Part shown: positions 6,852-10,160 of the stretch, piece after piece
How the letters are laid out: the number at the start of each line of letters is the position of its first letter
Numbering within the stretch: position 1 is the stretch's first letter
Assembly: GCA_027346765.1 (NCBI GenBank)
Contig: DAIERN010000032.1
Span: 1-10,160, forward strand
DNA from: Chloroflexota bacterium
GTDB lineage: Bacteria; Chloroflexota; Limnocylindria; Limnocylindrales; CSP1-4
DNA: 10,160 nucleotides
Direction of reading: 5' to 3'
Made by a program: the position numbers and the translations under genes
Notes under the pieces: model-generated
What the model was told of the DNA's origin: nothing
What the model saw: the letters and a program-made list of their open reading frames with translations, nothing else
Databases searched by the model: none

Positions 6852-7657
6852 GGCGCGGCTCCAAATCCGTAGGCCGCGAGCAGCGGCCGCGCATCCGGGC
6901 CGCGCAACCAATCGAGGAAGCGGTGCGCCCCCGCCAGGACCGGCGAGGCCTTCACGACGACGCCGGCGTACGTGGCCGTGACATTGGCCGCGTCGGGCAG
7001 GTCGATGCTCTGGACTCCCGTCCTGGCAGCGTCGGTGACGTAGACGATTGCCACGTCGCCCTCGCCCAGGGCGATCTTGCTCACGACCGCGGCGACGTTG
7101 TCCTCGCGAGTCACGATGTTGGCGTCGTAGAGCTGAGCGAAATTCGCCGGGTAACCGGCGCGGCCGGCGAGATTGGCAACAACCTGGTTGGCGTACTTGG
7201 TTATGGGCACTTCATCGCCTGCGGCAATTACCTTCACGCCAGCTCGCGCCAGATCCGCAGCCCCTGCGATATGTGCCGGATTGTTCGGGGCGACGATCAG
7301 CGTGAGCTGGTTCGTGGCGAAGGGGACGATCGTGCCGTCGGTCAGGCCCGCGTCGACAAGGGCCTGCGGGTTCGCGGTGTCCGCCGATAGGAACAGGTCC
7401 GCCGGAGCGCCCTGCTCAATCTGGGTGCGCAGTACAGCTGACGAGCCGGTCGAGATCTGGAAGCGCACCGTGCTGGGCGATGCGTCGCTGTACGCCTGGG
7501 TCAGGTCAGTCAAGGCCGGGCCGAGTGATGCAGCGCCAAACACCGTGAGCATGGCCGGGCCTCCCGGCGAACAGGCACCGACTAGCCCGACCAGCCCGAC
7601 CAGCCCGACCAGCCCGACCACCAGCATCTCGCGGGCCGGCAAACGTGCGCGGTACAC
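6848..7657 (-). CDS. modA: Molybdate-binding lipoprotein ModA
   Basis: The 269-residue protein binds molybdate (or tungstate) outside the membrane and hands it to ModB. A lipoprotein signal is present: MYRARLPARE with three arginines, a hydrophobic stretch of repeated Val-Gly-Leu, and lipobox LVGAC with Cys29. The mature part follows ModA: LTVFGAASLGPAL (37-49) with the oxyanion-binding Ser44, STGSSAVLRTQIEQGAPADL (69-88) with Ser72/Ser73, FATNQLTLIVAPNNP, and EDNVAAVVSKIALGEGDVAI (185-204) leading to Tyr206, the usual ligand-site region. I choose the GTG at 7657 because it gives a basic n-region, has AGG seven bases upstream and lies four bases after the preceding stop. ATG 7627 would leave almost no basic n-region. 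Its stop overlaps modB (ATGA). The signal region contains a 9-bp tandem repeat. The absence of the TTTS motif known from TupA argues against a dedicated Tup tungstate system. Confidence 0.93.
   Translation of the reverse strand: MYRARLPAREMLVVGLVGLVGLVGLVGACSPGGPAMLTVFGAASLGPALTDLTQAYSDASPSTVRFQISTGSSAVLRTQIEQGAPADLFLSADTANPQALVDAGLTDGTIVPFATNQLTLIVAPNNPAHIAGAADLARAGVKVIAAGDEVPITKYANQVVANLAGRAGYPANFAQLYDANIVTREDNVAAVVSKIALGEGDVAIVYVTDAARTGVQSIDLPDAANVTATYAGVVVKASPVLAGAHRFLDWLRGPDARPLLAAYGFGAAP
7585..7620. repeat. 9-bp tandem repeat in the modA signal-peptide region
   Basis: Four perfect head-to-tail copies of GCCCGACCA (plus-strand reading) are followed and preceded by degenerate copies. On the coding strand they read Val-Gly-Leu repeatedly and make up the hydrophobic core of the ModA signal peptide. 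Because the unit is three codons, gain or loss of a copy would change the core by three residues and keep the frame. Confidence 0.9.
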
Positions 7658-7661
7658 CCGA

Positions 7662-8060
7662 CTACCTGGGCGACGGGATCTCGACGATCACGTTGGTCGC
7701 CTTGACGACGCACACCGCCTCGTCGCCGACTTTGAGGCCCAATTCCTCGACCGCCTCGGCGGTCATGAGGCTCACCAGCCGGTGCGGCCCGGCGAGCACC
7801 TCCACAACGGCTGCGACCCGATCCTTCTTGATGCCGGTTATTACCCCGACGAACCGGTTGCGCGCCGATTGGGCGACGATCGGCCGGTCCTTTGTTGCGC
7901 GGCGCCGCTCACTGATCAGCCGCTGCACTTCGCTGAGCGGCACAGTGCGCTGGCCGCCGGCGCTGCGGCCCGCCTTGATCTTGCCGGCGCGCTGCCAGCG
8001 CCGGACGCTGTCGACAGACACGCCGAGCATCTCGGCGGCTTCGCCTATGCGAACATCCAT
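7662..8060 (-). CDS. HTH (MerR/excisionase-type) plus Mop/TOBE molybdate-responsive regulator
   Basis: This 132-residue protein has two domains. Residues about 3-50 (RIGEAAEMLGVSVDSVRRWQ, then RAGKIKAGRSAGGQRTVPLS) form a MerR/excisionase-like winged HTH. Residues about 64-130 (SARNRFVGVITGIKKDRVAA, then SLMTAEAVEELGLKVGDEAV and ATNVIVE) form a Mop/TOBE domain, the molybdate-binding fold also found in ModE and ModC. The combination is a recognised small regulator family beside modA in actinobacteria and their relatives. It probably senses molybdate and controls this operon, as a functional counterpart of ModE but not its homologue in the HTH part. It is the first gene of the operon, four bases before modA. 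A promoter and an inverted repeat lie directly at its ATG (8058-8060), which fits autoregulation. The repressing or activating sense is not shown by the sequence. Confidence 0.9.
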   Translation of the reverse strand: MDVRIGEAAEMLGVSVDSVRRWQRAGKIKAGRSAGGQRTVPLSEVQRLISERRRATKDRPIVAQSARNRFVGVITGIKKDRVAAVVEVLAGPHRLVSLMTAEAVEELGLKVGDEAVCVVKATNVIVEIPSPR

Positions 8061-8097
8061 ACCTAGACAAGATAGGCGCTCCGTGGCGCGATGTCTA
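8061..8097 (-). promoter_or_regulatory. Promoter of the mod operon, nearly leaderless
   Basis: On the minus strand TAGACA (8097-8092) matches TTGACA at five of six positions. A 17-base spacer follows, then TATCTT (8074-8069), which matches TATAAT at four of six. Transcription would begin near 8061-8063, so the ATG at 8060 would sit at or within about two bases of the mRNA 5' end. No Shine-Dalgarno sequence is possible there. It is the best promoter I see in the window. Confidence 0.65.
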
Positions 8098-8099
8098 GG
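8062..8099. promoter_or_regulatory. Candidate operator: 8-22-8 perfect inverted repeat
   Basis: CCTAGACA (8062-8069) and TGTCTAGG (8092-8099) are perfect inverted arms separated by 22 bases, with centres 30 bases apart, close to three helical turns. On the coding strand, one arm contains the -35 hexamer and the other overlaps the end of the -10 and the start point. A bound regulator would therefore cover the whole promoter. The adjacent HTH-Mop/TOBE protein is the obvious candidate, but this is inferred from position only. Confidence 0.6.
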
Positions 8100-8117
8100 A
8101 AACGCTCAGCACCTGAG
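8098..8117 (-). terminator. Weak possible terminator after the methyltransferase gene
   Basis: On the minus strand CTCAG (8117-8113) pairs with CTGAG (8109-8105) around a 3-base loop, and CGTTTCC follows. The hairpin begins two bases after the TAA stop. The stem is short and the T run poor, so it may only attenuate readthrough into the mod operon. Confidence 0.3.
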
Positions 8118-8119
8118 GT

Positions 8120-8782
8120 TTAGCTCGGCGGCGGGTCGTCAGCCGTGCGGGTGAATGTGAAGAGCCTGTGGTCGGTCAGCGGGACGGTGCTGCCAACGAA
8201 GCGGACGACGCCGACCGACCCTTTGCTATCGGGCACGGGTTCGAAGGCGACTTCTTCGAAGCCTGACTCGCTGAACCACCTACGCACGGACGGGGTGAGG
8301 TCGGGCTCGCGTCGATGGCGCGTCCAAATCAGCGTCGCGCCCGGTGCACACAGCGCCGGCGACAGGCGAACGGTGCGCTCGACGTCTTCGTCACTGATGT
8401 TGCCGAACACGCCGCACTCCAGGACCAGATCGGCCGGCGCCGCGCCGCGATAAGCGCCCAGTTCGCCGGCATCAGCGCTGATCACCTCGAGCCCATCAGC
8501 GCCCAGAGCGGCTAAACCACCTCGCGCCGCAGCCGCGAGCGACGGGTCGAGCTCGACGAGCCGGCCAACCAGGTCACGCCGCTGCACTCGTTCTAGCGCG
8601 CCACGCAGGTCGCGCGCCTCGCCCGCGCACATGCTGATGGCGCGCAGCGGCGAGCCGCTAAAAGAGTCCATCACGCGCACGATGTGGCGCTGGACGATCT
8701 CGAGTCGCCGGCGCAGTGGCGAATCGCTCTCGTAATCGGTGTGCCAGACGACCCAATCCATCGGCCGATCGCCGGCACCCAT
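8120..8782 (-). CDS. Class I SAM-dependent methyltransferase-like protein
   Basis: The 220-residue protein has a Rossmann-type methyltransferase pattern: strand 1 and glycine loop AISMCAGEARDLRGAL (48-63, a variant of GxGxG in which MCAGEARD replaces the usual glycines), an acidic strand-2 end in RLVELDPSLAAAA (74-86), Asp104 in ISADAGEL for the adenine region, and strand 4 DLVLECGVFGNISDEDVERT (118-137). TLIWTRHRREPDLTP (150-164) and RWFSESGFEEVAFE (168-181) complete the fold. It resembles uncharacterised small actinobacterial proteins annotated as class I methyltransferases; the substrate is unknown. The first Met (8782) is eight bases after the upp stop, so the two are probably cotranscribed. 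A second ATG at 8761 (MDWVVWH) may be the true start because relatives, as I recall, begin there. Neither has a clear Shine-Dalgarno sequence. I see no specific substrate-binding motif. Confidence 0.8.
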   Translation of the reverse strand: MGAGDRPMDWVVWHTDYESDSPLRRRLEIVQRHIVRVMDSFSGSPLRAISMCAGEARDLRGALERVQRRDLVGRLVELDPSLAAAARGGLAALGADGLEVISADAGELGAYRGAAPADLVLECGVFGNISDEDVERTVRLSPALCAPGATLIWTRHRREPDLTPSVRRWFSESGFEEVAFEPVPDSKGSVGVVRFVGSTVPLTDHRLFTFTRTADDPPPS

Positions 8783-8790
8783 ATCGGGCG

Positions 8791-9459
8791 TTAGTTGCCG
8801 CCCGTTCCGAATTGGCGATCGCCCGCGTCACCCAGCCCGGGCATGATGTAGCCCTTCTCGTTGAGCTGGCGATCGAGCGCGGCGGTGTAGATGGGCACGT
8901 CGGGGTGCGCCTCCTGGACGGCGCGCACACCCTCCGGCGCCGCGATGAGGTTCAAGAGCTTGATCCGCGCCGAGCCCCACCGCTTTAGGACGTCGATGGC
9001 CGCCGTCGCCGACCCGCCGGTCGCGAGCATGGGATCGAGGATGAGCGTCAGGTCGACCGTGGCCGAGTCGGGCAGCTTGTTGTAGTACTCGACCGGGCGC
9101 AGCGTCCGCTCGTCGCGGAAAAGACCCAGGTGCCAGACCTGCGCGGTGGGCATCAACTCCAGCATCGCGTCGACCATTCCCAGGCCAGCGCGAAGAATCG
9201 GCACCAGGCCGATCCGATCGGCCAGCTTCACCCCGTCGGTCTCTTCGATGGGGGTACCCACGCGCACCGGCCGCACACGGGCGTCGGCCAGTGCCTCGTA
9301 GCCTACCAGCCACGAGATCTCGCGCACCAGCTCGCGGAACTTCTTGGGCTCGCTCGTCGAGTCGCGCAGATAGGACAGCTTGTGCAACACCGCGGGGTGG
9401 GAGGAGACGTGCAGGCTTGGGAAGGAGTGGGAGTCGGAGCCAGTCGGGTCGGTCGGCAT
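8791..9459 (-). CDS. upp: Uracil phosphoribosyltransferase
   Basis: The 222-residue cytoplasmic enzyme makes UMP from uracil and PRPP in pyrimidine salvage. The family signatures are complete: VSSHPAVLHKLSYLRD (18-33), VPILRAGLGMVDAML (86-100), the PRPP-binding loop LILDPMLATGGSAT (139-152), and the uracil-binding C-terminal segment KGYIMPGLGDAGDRQFGTG (202-220). The length is a little above the usual ~208-210 because of about 12 extra polar residues at the N-terminus. ATG 9459 is chosen because the conserved sequence begins soon after it. ATG 9516 lies in frame but would add 19 residues without family support, and would overlap the divergent gene. It is probably cotranscribed with the methyltransferase-like gene. 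Its presence is compatible with, but does not prove, a pyrimidine substrate for the ABC importer upstream. Confidence 0.97.
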   Translation of the reverse strand: MPTDPTGSDSHSFPSLHVSSHPAVLHKLSYLRDSTSEPKKFRELVREISWLVGYEALADARVRPVRVGTPIEETDGVKLADRIGLVPILRAGLGMVDAMLELMPTAQVWHLGLFRDERTLRPVEYYNKLPDSATVDLTLILDPMLATGGSATAAIDVLKRWGSARIKLLNLIAAPEGVRAVQEAHPDVPIYTAALDRQLNEKGYIMPGLGDAGDRQFGTGGN

Positions 9460-9514
9460 GTTCGGCTGATCGTAGCGCCATGGGTGCGACGGTCGAGCCG
9501 TTACCATCGCCCGC
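9460..9514. promoter_or_regulatory. Divergent promoter region between upp and the asparaginase-like gene
   Basis: Both genes must start transcription within 55 bases. For upp (minus strand), TCGACC (9496-9491), a 16-base spacer and TACGAT (9474-9469) form a weak pair that ends nine bases before the ATG. For the plus-strand gene, TACCAT (9502-9507) ends seven bases before the ATG at 9515, without a good -35. Neither start has a Shine-Dalgarno sequence, so both transcripts may be leaderless. Confidence 0.35.
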
Positions 9515-10160
9515 ATGGCGCAGACGCCTCTCCGACCATCCCCGGGTGTCCGAAAACCGGCCCGGCAGACGCTGCCGCCCGCTCTCGCGCGGGCCAAATA
9601 CCCACGCAACGTGCCGGCGCCGGTGCTGGTCGAGTTCCACCGCGGCCAATTCGTCGAGAGCCGCCACCGCGGCCACGTCGTCCAGGTCGACGTCCATGGC
9701 AAGGTCCAGCAGGGCATTGGCGATCCCGACTACGTGACCTCGCTCCGGTCTGCGGTCAAGCCCTTTGGGGTGGTGGCGCTGCTCGAGGCTGGCGGCGCGG
9801 AGGCGTTCCACCTGACGGATCCCGAGATCGCGGTCATGTCCGCCTCGCACCGCGGTGAGGACGCCCACGTCCGCACCGTTCAGGCCATCCTGCGCCGCGC
9901 CGGACAAGTTGAACCGCACGCCAAAATATTGACCGCGTCCGACGTCACGCTTGACCGCGAGATGCGCACCGTTTCGGTTGGTAAAAAATATGTCAATTTG
10001 ACTCCCTCCGAGTTCGATCTGCTGGCCGCTCTCATGTCCGCGCCGGGACGAGTCTTTTCCCGTCTCGATTTGCTGGACATCATTCAAGGAGTCCGTTACG
10101 AAGGATATGAAAGAACCATCGACTTGCATGTAAAAAATCTGCGGGCAAAGATCGAGGACG
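9515..10160 (+). CDS. Chimeric frame: L-asparaginase II N-part joined to OmpR-type wHTH, runs off window
   Basis: The frame is open from ATG 9515 to the window end (215 codons, no stop). Residues about 36-130 match the N-terminal part of the asparaginase II family: VLVEFHRGQFVESRHRGHVV (36-55), IGDPDYVTSLRSAVKPFGVV (69-88), then LTDPEIAVMSASHRGEDAHV (101-120). That family hydrolyses asparagine to aspartate and ammonia and is normally ~320 residues or more, so most of the enzyme is missing. From about residue 131 the sequence becomes the C-terminal winged-helix domain of an OmpR/PhoB response regulator: VTLDREMRTV (about 143-152), LTPSEFDLLAALMSAPGRVF (160-179), then RTIDLHVKNLRAKIED (200-215). 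No receiver domain with a phospho-aspartate precedes it. GC falls from about 71% (9661-9900) to about 52% (9911-10160). A true fusion is possible but an assembly chimera is likelier. The first 32 residues are unlike the family; GTG 9611 is an alternative start. Confidence 0.75.
   Translation, partial: MAQTPLRPSPGVRKPARQTLPPALARAKYPRNVPAPVLVEFHRGQFVESRHRGHVVQVDVHGKVQQGIGDPDYVTSLRSAVKPFGVVALLEAGGAEAFHLTDPEIAVMSASHRGEDAHVRTVQAILRRAGQVEPHAKILTASDVTLDREMRTVSVGKKYVNLTPSEFDLLAALMSAPGRVFSRLDLLDIIQGVRYEGYERTIDLHVKNLRAKIED
9884..9910 (+). other. Junction between asparaginase and response-regulator sequence
   Basis: The codons at 9884-9904 read AILRRAG. Both families can carry this wording: asparaginase II at the end of its SH(S/R)GE...V..ILRRAG segment, and OmpR-type regulators in the linker after the receiver domain (typically VRAxLRRxG). 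The switch in family and in base composition lies at or just after this 21-base stretch. Confidence 0.6.

Noticed and set aside
7585..7620. CRISPR-like array
   Set aside because: The 9-base copies are contiguous with no spacers and lie within the modA reading frame, so this is a coding tandem repeat.
8828..10129. Long minus-strand frame of 433 codons opposite upp and the asparaginase-like gene
   Set aside because: Its product is an Arg/Ala/Gly-rich shadow of GC-rich coding DNA in another frame and matches no family; upp in the correct frame has complete motifs.

Overview
The window is high-GC DNA (hand count about 71% GC at 9661-9900) with tightly packed bacterial genes. Several features suggest a Chloroflexota-like bacterium (for example a Limnocylindria-type lineage) or, less likely, an actinobacterium: lipoproteins with Thr/Pro/Ser/Ala-rich linkers, a MerR-type HTH fused to a Mop/TOBE domain in front of modA, apparently leaderless starts, and an XRE regulator with a conserved C-terminal extension. 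This placement is an inference. The last ~250 bases are only about 52% GC and may not belong to the same genome.

Layout. (1) 3-4979, plus strand: the 3' part of a class III PLP aminotransferase, then a complete NitT/TauT-type ABC importer made of permease, ATPase, a second and different permease, and an NMT1/THI5-like lipoprotein binding protein. Permease, ATPase and permease overlap by ATGA and TGATG junctions; the binding protein has its own Shine-Dalgarno sequence. The unit ends in a strong hairpin at 5010-5042. The family match suggests uptake and transamination of a nitrogenous small molecule (pyrimidine-derived, beta-alanine or taurine-like); the substrate is not proven. (2) 5259-6032, plus strand: an XRE-type HTH protein with a ~150-residue C-terminal domain. 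(3) 6045-8060, minus strand: a molybdate operon of HTH-Mop/TOBE regulator, ModA lipoprotein and ModB permease, with no ModC ATPase. A well-formed promoter lies directly at the first start codon, inside an 8-22-8 perfect inverted repeat, which suggests autoregulation on a nearly leaderless mRNA. (4) 8120-9459, minus strand: uracil phosphoribosyltransferase (upp) followed by a small SAM-dependent methyltransferase-like gene. (5) 9515-10160, plus strand, divergent from upp: an open frame that starts as L-asparaginase II and switches in frame, near 9884-9910, to the DNA-binding domain of an OmpR/PhoB response regulator, together with a sharp fall in GC. This is either an assembly chimera at a shared short sequence or a real fusion.

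No tRNA, rRNA, CRISPR array, transposase or phage gene was seen. I see no convincing wholly new system. The points most worth a second look are the chimeric end, the promoter/operator of the mod operon and its missing ATPase, the C-terminal domain of the XRE protein, and the repeated TANNNT element 7-9 bases before starts that lack a Shine-Dalgarno sequence.
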